From assembly GCA_910579165.1 (NCBI GenBank), contig CAJTTF010000005.1, positions 1 through 64,000 on the forward strand: a DNA stretch of 64,000 nt, in the 5' to 3' direction. A model generated the notes under the pieces. The model was given only the letters and a program-made list of their open reading frames with translations. It was not told the DNA's origin and did not search any database. Positions within the stretch are counted from its first letter, which is position 1. Every line of letters begins with the position of its first letter. This document shows, one piece after another, positions 29,098 to 37,561 of this stretch. The stretch is from an uncultured Atopobiaceae bacterium (lineage in GTDB: Bacteria; Actinomycetota; Coriobacteriia; Coriobacteriales; Atopobiaceae). A program made the position numbers and the translations under genes.

Positions 29098-30951
29098 TTA
29101 ATCAGCTGTTTCTTGGGGCTCCACGGGGGCGGACTCGGACGCATCCATCAGCGTTCCGTCGCTGGTTCCGGCAGAATCTGGCAGTTCCGTCTGGTCAGCG
29201 CCAATCACAGCGCCTGCCTCCACAACATCTTCTTCCGCCTGGGCGCGCGACAAGTCTGTGTGGCCCGCTACAAAACGATCCTTATAGGTTTGAATGGCTG
29301 CCTTAAGTTTCTCGGCAGTTTCATCAGAAATACGGCCCTGCTGAATCTTTGTGCGCAGCTCCTTTTGGTGCGTCTGCAAATACTGCACCAGTCCATCTCT
29401 AAACTCAATGACGTGCGCAACGGGCAGATCGTCTAAAAAGCCGTTGTTGCCGGCAAAGATAATGGCAACTTGGTCTGCCACGTGCAATGCCGAGAAGCGC
29501 TGCTGACGCAAGATTTCCGTCATGCGTGCGCCTCGATTGAGCTGTTGCTGAGTGGCATCATCCAAATCCGATCCAAACTGCGCAAAGCTCTGGAGCTCTG
29601 CATAGCTTGCTAGATCCAAACGCAGGTTGCCGGCCACTTGCTTCATGGCTTTGATCTGTGCGCCACCGCCTACGCGAGAAACGGAAATGCCCACGTCAAC
29701 GGCAGGGCGCTGGCCTTGGAAGAAGAGGTTGGATTGAAGATAGATCTGGCCATCGGTGATAGAGATAACGTTAGTAGGGATATAGGCTGAAACATCGCCC
29801 TCTTGCGTCTCGATGATGGGAAGAGCCGTCATGGAACCTGCGCCGTGCTCTTCATCCAGCTTGCAGGCACGCTCCAAAAGGCGCGAGTGGAGGTAGAAAA
29901 TATCGCCTGGATAGGCCTCGCGTCCGGGGGGACGATGCAGCGTGAGCGACATTTGACGATAAGCCACAGCCTGCTTAGATAAATCATCGTAGACAACTAA
30001 GACAGACCGGCCGGGATTGTTCTTATTGGCTTCCTTGCCATCAGCGCCGGTGTACATAAAGTACTCGCCAATAGCTGCTCCTGCCATAGGAGCAATGAAC
30101 TGCAGCGGCGCAGAGTCAGATGCGGTGGCTGCCACAATGATGGTCTTATTAAGGACGCCGTGCTCCTCTAAGGTCTTTTTGATGGTGGCTACGGTAGAGG
30201 CCTTCTGACCAATGGCAACATAGATACAAATCATGTCAGAATCGGCTTGATTGATGATGGTATCAATGGCAATGGCAGTCTTACCGGTTTTGCGATCACC
30301 AATGATGAGCTCACGCTGACCGCGGCCTACAGGAATCATGGCATCGATGGCGATAAGCCCAGACTGAACAGGCTCGCACACGGGCATGCGGGCCATAATG
30401 CCAGGCGCCTTAAACTCAATAGGGCGCGATGCAACCGGCTCAATGGGGGCAAGGCCATCAATTGCTTCGCCAAGCGGATTCACCACGCGGCCCAGCATGT
30501 CTGGACCCACGGGGATATCCATAACACGTCCCGTTGTGCGAACCTCGTCGCCCTCACGGATGGAACCCGCATCGCCAAAGAGAACGGCGCCCACTTCTGT
30601 CTCATCCAGATTTTGAGCGAGTCCGTAGACGTGCTTGCCGGTGAGCGAAGAGGTAAACTCCAGCATCTCGCCAGCCATAGCGGACTTAAGACCAGCGATA
30701 CGCGCTACGCCATCGCCAATTTCGATAACGGTGGATACATCTTGCGTGTCAATTGGATTGGCAAGATCTTGCAACTTGGTGCGGAGGACATGGCTGATAG
30801 AGTCTGCATTAATAACAACGTCTTTGAGCGCAGCATCAACGGCTTGCTCGCGTTTGAGGTCCTTTTCAGGCTGCGTTGTTTCTTTTGCGGAGGCGGCGGG
30901 TTTATCGGCAAGGGTTGCCTGCTGCTTCTCTGTTTGTTTTTTCTGCGCCAT
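29098..30951 (-). CDS. atpA: ATP synthase alpha subunit with extended ends
   Basis: Non-catalytic nucleotide-binding subunit of F1. Walker A is GDRKTGKTAIAIDTI, and the signature PGREAYPGDIFYLHSRLLERA is present. At 617 residues it is about 110 longer than usual. Residues 1-45 are a Lys/Gln/Ala/Glu-rich tail before the normal start (ISHVLRTKLQDL), and the last 50 are an acidic Ala/Asp/Glu/Ser tail. ATG immediately follows the atpH stop (TAGATG), so the long N-terminus is real unless an internal start is used. GGGGGTGG serves as ribosome binding site. Confidence 0.96.
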   Translation of the reverse strand: MAQKKQTEKQQATLADKPAASAKETTQPEKDLKREQAVDAALKDVVINADSISHVLRTKLQDLANPIDTQDVSTVIEIGDGVARIAGLKSAMAGEMLEFTSSLTGKHVYGLAQNLDETEVGAVLFGDAGSIREGDEVRTTGRVMDIPVGPDMLGRVVNPLGEAIDGLAPIEPVASRPIEFKAPGIMARMPVCEPVQSGLIAIDAMIPVGRGQRELIIGDRKTGKTAIAIDTIINQADSDMICIYVAIGQKASTVATIKKTLEEHGVLNKTIIVAATASDSAPLQFIAPMAGAAIGEYFMYTGADGKEANKNNPGRSVLVVYDDLSKQAVAYRQMSLTLHRPPGREAYPGDIFYLHSRLLERACKLDEEHGAGSMTALPIIETQEGDVSAYIPTNVISITDGQIYLQSNLFFQGQRPAVDVGISVSRVGGGAQIKAMKQVAGNLRLDLASYAELQSFAQFGSDLDDATQQQLNRGARMTEILRQQRFSALHVADQVAIIFAGNNGFLDDLPVAHVIEFRDGLVQYLQTHQKELRTKIQQGRISDETAEKLKAAIQTYKDRFVAGHTDLSRAQAEEDVVEAGAVIGADQTELPDSAGTSDGTLMDASESAPVEPQETAD

Positions 30952-31416
30952 CTAATCCACCCCCTTTTCTTTAAGAGATCTGCGGATGAGCTCAAGGCGG
31001 GTGCGAACGGAAGCGTCACGGCGAATGCCACGCGCGTAAAAAATAATGCCGCCTATGATGGAGGGATCCACATGCTCAACCATATAAATAGGTTTCTTAT
31101 ATTCAGCCTCAAGGTGCTTTTGTACGCTCGCGCGCAGAGCGTCATCAAGCGGCACGGCCGTCGTTACATCAACGGCGACAACGTCGGGTTCTTCGCGGAA
31201 GAGCTCTGCGTAGTAGTGAGCAATCTGCGGCAGGAGATCTTCATCGCCCTCATCGATGAGAACGTGAAGCGTATCGGTTACCTCAGAGAGCATGCCCGAA
31301 AGCGCATCGAGCGTCTTAAGATCCTTGAGCTCGCGACCTTCAGCCTTTGCAGCTTCCAGCAGCGTATGGGCATACATCTGCGCTTTTTGCGTGCGCACGT
31401 GGCTAGTTTGAGGCAT
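30952..31416 (-). CDS. atpH: ATP synthase delta subunit
   Basis: Links F1 to the peripheral stalk. 154 residues with a helical N-terminal domain (AQMYAHTLLEAAKAEG). The conserved C-terminal IIGGIIFYARGIRRDASVRTRLELI corresponds to the family's 'GG...G...D.S...L' signature. ATG 31416 overlaps the 3' end of atpF by 14 bp and has GGGAGG 5 bases upstream. Confidence 0.92.
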   Translation of the reverse strand: MPQTSHVRTQKAQMYAHTLLEAAKAEGRELKDLKTLDALSGMLSEVTDTLHVLIDEGDEDLLPQIAHYYAELFREEPDVVAVDVTTAVPLDDALRASVQKHLEAEYKKPIYMVEHVDPSIIGGIIFYARGIRRDASVRTRLELIRRSLKEKGVD

Positions 31417-32203
31417 CAGCGCCTCCCGTAGAGCCGGTAGCTTCCTTGAGCGACTCTTCTATCAGCTTCTTCTGAACGTTGGCGTCAAGGTTCTCGCCAA
31501 TGATTTCGCTCGCCAAATCCACCGCAAGATCAGCCATCTGATCTTGCAGCCCAACCATTGCAGCATTCTTTTTGGCTTCAATGTTTTCAAGTACTTTTTG
31601 ATTAATGCGCTCAGCGTCCGCGTTGGCCTTCTTGATGATGCTTTCACGGGTTGCTTCGGCGTCGTGCTCTGCCTCGCTGATGATGTCTTCAGCCTTGGCT
31701 TGCGCATCCTCAATAGAGGCTTGAGCTTTTTCATAAGCGCGCGCTGTTTCAATCTTGTTTTTCTCGGCAGCGTCTAGGTTGTCCTGAATCGTTTTTTGGC
31801 GGGCATCCAGGGTTTTAAGCACGGATGGCCACACAAACTTGTACAGAACAAACCAGATAACAAGAAATGAGATGAGCGCCGGGAAGAACTCCTCGGGTTT
31901 GGGCACGAGGATGTCAAAGGCAGATGGCATGCTCTGCGCGGCATCTTTTGCTGCTTCTGCGGCAGCGTCTGCGGCGCCTGCAGCACTGGCGGCTGCATTT
32001 GCGGCCTCATCAGCAAACGCCATGATGGGTGCCGAGAAAAGCACCGCAGCAGCAAAAGTTGCGGTTGCGGCTGCGGCAACGCCAGCGACGGCTCTCGTGC
32101 CGGCGACGCTCAGCTTAGCTCTCACGGCGCCAGCGCTGGCACCGCTCAGCTTGGGCCCCAAGGCGCCTGCCGCAGACGGCAATGCAAGCGTTTTCTTTTT
32201 CAT
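31403..32203 (-). CDS. atpF: ATP synthase b subunit with signal-like N-terminal extension
   Basis: Peripheral-stalk subunit. The usual b protein starts around residue 100: ILVPKPEEFFPALISFLVIWFVLYKFVW is the membrane anchor, followed by a long charged helix. In front of it are about 98 extra residues. They comprise a basic start, a hydrophobic segment (about 40-62) ending in APIMAFADE, which looks like a signal-peptidase site, and an Ala-rich stretch (65-90). At 266 residues it is 90-100 longer than typical. AAGG precedes ATG 32203. If the leader is cleaved, b would have an extracytoplasmic Ala-rich N-terminus. Confidence 0.93.
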   Translation of the reverse strand: MKKKTLALPSAAGALGPKLSGASAGAVRAKLSVAGTRAVAGVAAAATATFAAAVLFSAPIMAFADEAANAAASAAGAADAAAEAAKDAAQSMPSAFDILVPKPEEFFPALISFLVIWFVLYKFVWPSVLKTLDARQKTIQDNLDAAEKNKIETARAYEKAQASIEDAQAKAEDIISEAEHDAEATRESIIKKANADAERINQKVLENIEAKKNAAMVGLQDQMADLAVDLASEIIGENLDANVQKKLIEESLKEATGSTGGADASN

Positions 32204-32215
32204 AACGCGCGCCTT

Positions 32216-32407
32216 CTAACCCAGAAGCGAAACGACAAAGCCAATCAGAGCCAGTGCCTCAACAAAGGCCGAAGCCAGAATAAAGACAGTGAACAAACGG
32301 CCTTGCACCTCAGGCTGGCGTGCCATAGAAGTCGTGGCGCCGTAAGCGGCAATGCCAATACCAAGACCGGCTCCAATAACACCAATTCCGTATCCAATAA
32401 CTCCCAC
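32216..32407 (-). CDS. atpE: ATP synthase c subunit
   Basis: Ring-forming proteolipid of Fo. I start it at GTG 32407, which has AAAGGAGG 4 bases upstream. This gives a short 63-residue hairpin with the Gly-rich first helix (GVIGAGLGIGIAAYG), the ARQP loop (29-32) and Glu50 in the second helix (ASAFVEALALIGFV). A longer frame beginning at TTG 32515 has a Lys/Arg-rich start overlapping atpB and is unlikely. The residues around Glu50 (VEALAL) suggest proton rather than sodium coupling. Confidence 0.88.
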   Translation of the reverse strand: MGVIGYGIGVIGAGLGIGIAAYGATTSMARQPEVQGRLFTVFILASAFVEALALIGFVVSLLG

Positions 32408-32495
32408 GATTCCTCCTTTGTCTGGTTGCGTGGTTAGTGAGATTTTCTCGGCGAGAAAACCTTTTTCTTCTAAAACCGTCTTCTTCTTATTCTTT

Positions 32496-33296
32496 CTATT
32501 CTTCCTCTTCAGCAAGCTGAATGTAGACGGCTGATAGTAGCGAGAAGACGTAGGCCTGAATAGCGGCCACGAGCATCTCGACGGCGTAAATGGCGATAAG
32601 AACGAGCAGCCACAGAAGCGAAACGCCTGCTCCTGTGAAGGCCTCGAACGTGACGCCTTGGCCTATGCGCTCAATAAAGAGCGATGCCAAAATGGCGAAG
32701 GTTCCCATAACAATGTGGCCAGCGAACATGTTGCAGAACAGACGCACAGCAAGTGTAATGAGACGCAAGAAGGTAGAAAAAATTTCAATAACCCAGACGA
32801 GCCAATTCATCGGGAAAGGCACGCCTTTAGGTTTGAGTGACATGAGATAACCAAAGCCGCCATCTTTCTTAACGCCGGTGTAAATGAAGTAGAAAAATGA
32901 GATAAGTGCCAGCGCAAAAGTAACGCCCATGGTGCCGGTCCCAGGATGGAAACCGGGGATAAGGCCAATGAGGTTATTGATAAGAATAAAGAAGAAAATG
33001 GTAGCTATGAAGGGGAAGTGCTTTCTCCATGTGCTACCCAACATGTCTTGCACCAGGTCTTTGCGGGCAAATTCAATAAGGAATTCCACTGCATTTACAA
33101 AGCGGCCTTGCGGGACAAGTGAGGCCGCCTGCTTTTTCCTAAAGCGGAAGAACACGATGCACAAAATCACGATAGCAATGAACATAGCCAGGGAATACTG
33201 TGTTATAGGAAAGTGTCCTTCGCCCAGAATGGGTTCGGATATAAACGAGTTAACTAGTTCGTTAACTTTTTCTGGAAGTTTATCAAACTCTTCCAC
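32496..33296 (-). CDS. atpB: ATP synthase a subunit
   Basis: Stator channel of Fo, carrying protons to the c-ring. 266 residues and several membrane segments. Key parts are NLIGLIPGF (helix 3 region) and LRLITLAVRLFCNMFAGHI, which holds the essential Arg. The C-terminal helix has LVAAIQAYVFSLLSAVYIQLAEEEE. It is the first structural gene of the operon after a small membrane protein. Confidence 0.95.
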   Translation of the reverse strand: MEEFDKLPEKVNELVNSFISEPILGEGHFPITQYSLAMFIAIVILCIVFFRFRKKQAASLVPQGRFVNAVEFLIEFARKDLVQDMLGSTWRKHFPFIATIFFFILINNLIGLIPGFHPGTGTMGVTFALALISFFYFIYTGVKKDGGFGYLMSLKPKGVPFPMNWLVWVIEIFSTFLRLITLAVRLFCNMFAGHIVMGTFAILASLFIERIGQGVTFEAFTGAGVSLLWLLVLIAIYAVEMLVAAIQAYVFSLLSAVYIQLAEEEE

Positions 33297-33491
33297 GCTT
33301 ATCTCCTTGCGTGAGTTGCCTTGTGCTGGCGTTAGGGGGACGCCGTCGCGGTTCGATTGGCAGCTTCAACCTGCTTAATCCTCGCGCCGCTTCGCCGGTT
33401 TCGACAGTCCCATCCCAGGCCGGAGCACCGCCGTTGCGACGCGCTCTATAGTATCAGAGTTCGCTCTCGCTATCCTGCTTAAGCCTGTTTT

Positions 33492-33779
33492 TTACCGATT
33501 CATCCACCGGTAGGCGCAGATGGCCTCCACAACAAAGGAAGCAAGAAAGCTCCCCATGCAAATGACGGCAAAAATGATGAATTGATCTGGCGCTAGTTTG
33601 AATGCCGCAAAGAGTGCCGCTGAAAAAAACAAAAACGAAACCAAAAGCACTACAAATGCCGCCCCCATATTGGCATAGGAGCGTCTGCGCGCCATGCGGC
33701 AGAGTAAAAGCGCAGGTAAATTGCCGATAAACCCCACGGTAACGCCCACAAGCATGGTAATAACAAGATCCATCGTCAT
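33492..33779 (-). CDS. Small membrane protein in the atpI position
   Basis: 95 residues with three to four hydrophobic segments (LVITMLVGVTVGFIGNLPALL; FVVLLVSFLFFSAALFAAF; FIIFAVICMGSFLASFVVEAI). It precedes atpB on the same strand by about 195 bp, where many operons have AtpI, an assembly helper of the c-ring. Sequence resemblance to AtpI is not clear, so the role is inferred from position only. Confidence 0.7.
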   Translation of the reverse strand: MTMDLVITMLVGVTVGFIGNLPALLLCRMARRRSYANMGAAFVVLLVSFLFFSAALFAAFKLAPDQFIIFAVICMGSFLASFVVEAICAYRWMNR

Positions 33780-33890
33780 CGTTGTTTTGCTCGCTTGCTC
33801 AATTCGCTTACGCTTCGCGTTGACTCATATGTGCGAAGAGAACGTGGTCTAGTCCTCTAGTCCGACAAGAGAATCTCTGCGGCAAAATTA

Positions 33891-34541
33891 TTAGAATGTG
33901 CCGAAGATTCTATCGCCTGCATCGCCGAGGCCAGGCAAGATGTATGCGTTCTCGTTGAGCTGCCTGTCAAGCGACGTGGCATAGATGCGCACGTCTGAAT
34001 CGTGGTCCAGAACAGCGTTGACACCTTCCGGAGCAGCGTCAATCACTAAGAAGCGGATGTCTTTTACGCCCGCTTTGCGCAGATAATCAAGGGCTGCATT
34101 GGCCGAGCCGCCCGTCGCTAACATGGGGTCAACCAAAAGAACGGTGCGGGACTCAATATCGCCCGGCAACTTGCAGTAGTAAGGTTGTGGCTCTTTAGTC
34201 TTGGGGTCACGAAACATCCCAATATGTCCCACACGCGCGGAAGGTAATAATTCCAAAAGGCCATCCACCATGCCCAGACCTGCGCGCAGAATAGGAACGA
34301 TGGCAACCTTTTTACCTGCAATTTGCTTGGCGCTCGTAGTTTCCAAGGGCGTTGTGACCTCGATGTCTTCAAGAGGAAAATCGCGAGTGGCTTCGTATCC
34401 TTCAAAGAGGGCAAGCTCACGGATGAGCTCTCTGAACTGCTTGGTTCCTGTCTCCGTGCGCCGCAGGATAGCCATTTTGTGCTGGACAAGGGGATGGTCT
34501 AGCACGTGAACACGATCTGTATCAACAATTGGTTCTGACAT
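33891..34541 (-). CDS. upp: Uracil phosphoribosyltransferase
   Basis: Salvages uracil with PRPP to UMP. 216 residues; the PRPP-binding loop is VDPMLATGGSA, preceded by VPILRAGLGMVDG and followed by the uracil-binding PGLGDAGDRIFGT at the C-terminus, all as in the family. It is on the same strand as the atp genes and rpiB but separated from both by about 110 bp. The upstream gap holds degenerate CCTACCGTA-type repeats. Confidence 0.97.
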   Translation of the reverse strand: MSEPIVDTDRVHVLDHPLVQHKMAILRRTETGTKQFRELIRELALFEGYEATRDFPLEDIEVTTPLETTSAKQIAGKKVAIVPILRAGLGMVDGLLELLPSARVGHIGMFRDPKTKEPQPYYCKLPGDIESRTVLLVDPMLATGGSANAALDYLRKAGVKDIRFLVIDAAPEGVNAVLDHDSDVRIYATSLDRQLNENAYILPGLGDAGDRIFGTF

Positions 34542-34656
34542 ACCTACTCCTTAAGCAACTCCTGCTGTAAGACCTACCGTAACTATTGACGGAACTCCTG
34601 CCTTAAGTCCTAGCGTAGCTCCTACCGTACTATCTACCGGTCCTTTAGTGTAGCTA
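34542..34656. repeat. Degenerate short repeats between rpiB and upp
   Basis: Units around AACTCCTGC-TTAAG-CCTACCGTA recur three to four times with changes. No gene is present. Confidence 0.55.
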
Positions 34657-35100
34657 CTAGCGTTTGTCCTCTTCCATGATTTTTTGTACGCGCACGGCAT
34701 GACGTCCACCCGCAAAATCAGTCGTCATGAACTCTTTTACAACTTCTTCATTCACTTCAGGATCTACAAAACGTCCCGAAAGACACACGACATTAGCATC
34801 GTTGTGCTCGCGCGCCAGGCGTGCAAACTCTGGCGTTTGGACAGCTACGGCTCTAATGCCAGGAACTTTATCGGCAGTAAGTGCCATCCCTAGGCCTGTT
34901 CCACACAGGAGAACACCGCGGTCTGCCTTACCTGAAGCAACGGCGCGCGCTACCTTATCGGCGTAGTCTGGATAATCAACGCGCTCTTCGTCTCCAGGGC
35001 CAAAATCTTCGACCTCAGCGCCCAGTGAGCACAGGTAAGCGATGATATGGTCCTTTTGGCAAAAGCCCGCGTGGTCTGAAGCTACAGCAACTTTCATCAT
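34657..35100 (-). CDS. rpiB: Ribose-5-phosphate isomerase B
   Basis: Interconverts ribose 5-phosphate and ribulose 5-phosphate. 147 residues of the RpiB/LacAB family: VAVASDHAGF at the start, and GVLLCGTGLGMALTADK with the catalytic Cys and anion-binding loop. AREHNDANVVCLSGR follows. Two adjacent ATG codons start it, after AAAAGGAA. It complements the split transketolase in the pentose phosphate pathway. Confidence 0.96.
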   Translation of the reverse strand: MMKVAVASDHAGFCQKDHIIAYLCSLGAEVEDFGPGDEERVDYPDYADKVARAVASGKADRGVLLCGTGLGMALTADKVPGIRAVAVQTPEFARLAREHNDANVVCLSGRFVDPEVNEEVVKEFMTTDFAGGRHAVRVQKIMEEDKR

Positions 35101-35422
35101 TTATTCCTTTTCCCCTTTGCAAGCTTTTCTCCCGCTACGTACCCTTTTCATCAAGCTACGTTCTTTCTTCATTAGGGCTCGCGACGTCCTTTTTTACTAC
35201 TCACGGCTCATCATACTACACAGCCGCAAGAATAAGCGTACGAGAATGAAGAGTTGCTATGTGTTCCATGAATGAGCGTGCGACATAACGGCGGTACAAA
35301 AAACGGGTTCCCGCAGGAACCCGTTTTTATTGCTTTGCGCTAGGCATATGCGCTGCAGCAATTCAACTGTAGTTTCAGCCGTGTTGTTGCACCTACATGT
35401 CTACAGTCGCGCGGCTAAGACA
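35101..35422. other. Gene-free gap between groL and rpiB
   Basis: About 320 bp. It holds the groL terminator (35297-35328) and weak repeats of a TACGT/CTTTTC pattern upstream of rpiB. No gene or further site is supported. Confidence 0.6.
35297..35328 (-). terminator. Rho-independent terminator after groL
   Basis: On the minus strand a 9-bp GC-rich stem (ACGGGTTCC / GGAACCCGT) with a 3-base loop is followed by six T, about 95 bp after the groL stop. The flanking A-run also gives it a U-tract in the other direction. Confidence 0.85.
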
Positions 35423-37063
35423 TTAATACATGCCGCCACCAGCACCGCCTTGAGCAGCTGCCGCAGAGATAGCCTCCTCAATAGAGGTGTTCTTTGGCTC
35501 ATCAGATACAGTAGCCTCAGTAATAAGAATGAGGCTTGCAACCGACGCTGCATTTTGAAGGGTGGTACGGCAGACCTTAACAGGATCAAGAACTCCCATG
35601 TCAATCATGTCGCCATACTTGCCCGTAGCTGAATCCAGGCCATGGCCATTTTTGAGTCCACGGATCTTCTCGGCAACGACAGCGCCTTCATAGCCTGCAT
35701 TATTAGCAATGGTTTTAACGGGCGCAACCAGCGCGCTTGCCACGATATCAACGCCCACCTTCTCGTCAGGATCATCTGTCGTGAGCTTGTTCAGCGAAGC
35801 GCTTGCGTCGAGGAAGGCAACGCCGCCACCAGCAACGATACCTTCTTCCACCGCTGCGCGCGTGGCCTGCAGAGCATCCTCAATGCGGTGCTTAATTTCG
35901 CGAAGTTCAACCTCCGTTGCTGCGCCAACACGAATCACTGCAACACCACCAGAGAGCTTAGCCAAGCGCTCCTGCAACTTCTCCTTGTCAAAGTCAGAGT
36001 CTGTGTGCTCAATTTCACCGCGAATCTGGTTGATGCGGTCTGCAATGGCAGCCTTTTTACCAGCGCCATCAACGATGGTTGTTTCATCCTTAGTAATCTT
36101 GACGGACTTAGCGCGACCCAGCATATCGGCGGTTGTATCGGCAAGCTTAAGACCCAGCTCCTCCATGGCAACCTGGCCGCCCGTAACAGCAGCGATGTCC
36201 TCAAGCATGCGCTTTCTGCGGTCGCCATAGCCAGGGGCCTTAACAGCGCAAACCTGCAGCGTTCCGCGAAGCTTGTTCAAAATAAGGGTTGCAAGCGCTT
36301 CGCCGTCAACATCTTCAGCAATGATGAGGAGAGAGGCCGCTTGCTTTTGAACCGCCTCAAGAACAGGAAGAATGTCCTGGATATTGGTGACTTTTTGATC
36401 GGTCATAAGGATGTAAGGATCCTTGAGATCACAAACCATTGTCTCGTTATCGGTGGCAAAGTAAGGGGAAATGTAGCCCTTATCAAACTGCATACCCTCC
36501 ACTGTTTCAATATCAATGCCAAAGGTCTGCGATTCCTCAACGGTGATGACGCCGTCCTTGCCCACATCCTCCATGGCATCTGCGATCTTCTCGCCAATAA
36601 CGTGGTCTGCTGCGGAAATGGTACCTACACTAGCAATTTGCTCTTTGGTAGAGACCTTTTTTGCCGACTTTTTCATAGCTTCAACAACCGTGCTGACAGC
36701 CTTGTCAATTCCGCGACGAATGGCAAGCGGATTTGCACCAGCGGCCACATTGCGGAGACCTTCATTTACGATTACCTGTGCAAGAAGCGTTGCAGTTGTG
36801 GTGCCGTCTCCCACCGTGTCGTTTGTCTTGGTGGCAACCTCTTTCACGAGTTGTGCACCCATGTTTTCAATGGGATCTTTAAGCTCAATCTCTTTTGCAA
36901 CGGACACACCATCGTTGGTGATAGTGGGGGATCCGTAAGATTTTTGCAGCGCAACATAGCGGCCTTTGGGGCCCATAGTTGTGGTAACAGCATCAGCAAG
37001 CGTGTTAACACCGCGAGCAAGGAGCTCGCGCGCATCAGTTCCAAACGTTATATCTTTAGCCAT
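35423..37063 (-). CDS. groL: Chaperonin GroEL
   Basis: 60-kDa chaperonin that folds proteins inside a double ring capped by GroES. 546 residues from MAKDITFGTDARELLARGVN. The nucleotide-binding GDGTTTATLLAQ is present, and the C-terminus ends in the GGAGGGMY tail. It follows groS by 48 bp with its own ribosome binding site (AGGAGAC). Ends in a strong terminator. Confidence 0.98.
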   Translation of the reverse strand: MAKDITFGTDARELLARGVNTLADAVTTTMGPKGRYVALQKSYGSPTITNDGVSVAKEIELKDPIENMGAQLVKEVATKTNDTVGDGTTTATLLAQVIVNEGLRNVAAGANPLAIRRGIDKAVSTVVEAMKKSAKKVSTKEQIASVGTISAADHVIGEKIADAMEDVGKDGVITVEESQTFGIDIETVEGMQFDKGYISPYFATDNETMVCDLKDPYILMTDQKVTNIQDILPVLEAVQKQAASLLIIAEDVDGEALATLILNKLRGTLQVCAVKAPGYGDRRKRMLEDIAAVTGGQVAMEELGLKLADTTADMLGRAKSVKITKDETTIVDGAGKKAAIADRINQIRGEIEHTDSDFDKEKLQERLAKLSGGVAVIRVGAATEVELREIKHRIEDALQATRAAVEEGIVAGGGVAFLDASASLNKLTTDDPDEKVGVDIVASALVAPVKTIANNAGYEGAVVAEKIRGLKNGHGLDSATGKYGDMIDMGVLDPVKVCRTTLQNAASVASLILITEATVSDEPKNTSIEEAISAAAAQGGAGGGMY

Positions 37064-37111
37064 AATGTCTCCTAAGTTCTTTCTACTTTTGCTCTTTCGG
37101 CCTTTGTTGCC

Positions 37112-37402
37112 CTATTTCTCGATAATGGCATACACGTCATCAGAGCGAAGCAGGAGATAATCTTCCCCATCTATCTTGATGTCATTGCCGCCAAATTTGC
37201 CGTAAAAGACCTCATCGCCCTTTTTGACATCAAGCGGAATGCGGTTACCTGATTCGTCCAGGCGTCCAGCGCCAACCGCAACAACAGTGCCTTTCTGCGG
37301 TTTCTCCTGAGCTCCTGATGATATATAAAGACCGGTTGCGGTCTTTTCTTCTTTAGGGGCTGGCTTCACTAAAACGCGATCGCCTAAAGGTTTCAACTTC
37401 AT
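37112..37402 (-). CDS. groS: Co-chaperonin GroES
   Basis: 96-residue lid of the GroEL cavity. It starts MKLKPLGDRVLVKPAPKEEK with the mobile loop (ATGLYISSGAQEKPQ) and later EVFYGKFGGNDIKIDGEDY. AAAAGGAGAG precedes the ATG. The upstream region lacks a recognisable CIRCE or HAIR element but has two copies of TTGCGCATAACGCA. Confidence 0.97.
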   Translation of the reverse strand: MKLKPLGDRVLVKPAPKEEKTATGLYISSGAQEKPQKGTVVAVGAGRLDESGNRIPLDVKKGDEVFYGKFGGNDIKIDGEDYLLLRSDDVYAIIEK

Positions 37403-37424
37403 ACTCTCTCCTTTTATCGTCTTG

Positions 37425-37482
37425 CGTTATGCGCAACGCACTATAATTGTGCGTTATGCGCAATGTTTCTTCTTATGCCCAA
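37425..37482 (-). promoter_or_regulatory. groESL upstream direct repeats (TTGCGCATAACGCA)
   Basis: Read on the minus strand, TTGCGCATAACGCA occurs twice, with a third weaker copy (TTGGGCATAAGAA) upstream. The two strong copies flank TATAGT, a likely -10. Such placing suggests an operator for a heat-shock regulator, but the motif is not CIRCE (TTAGCACTC-N9-GAGTGCTAA). Confidence 0.6.
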
Positions 37483-37490
37483 TGAAGCGA

Positions 37491-37512
37491 GCAGTACTCT
37501 ACATAGTACTGC
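37491..37512. promoter_or_regulatory. Perfect palindrome upstream of groS
   Basis: GCAGTACT-N6-AGTACTGC, an 8-bp inverted repeat, 50 bp after nadE and 90 bp before groS. There is no T-run, so an operator is as likely as a terminator. Confidence 0.55.
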
Positions 37513-37561
37513 AATTTGCCAACAAAATCTACTATGAAGGGACTTAGATTTATTTGAGCTC

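Noticed and set aside
30247..31431. 394-residue plus-strand frame opposite atpA/atpH
   Set aside because: Antisense to two certain ATP synthase genes, with no recognisable motifs.
35642..37075. 477-residue open frame on the plus strand
   Set aside because: It is antisense to groL, full of Cys/His/Asn-rich sequence with no family likeness and no ribosome binding site. It is a shadow of codon bias.
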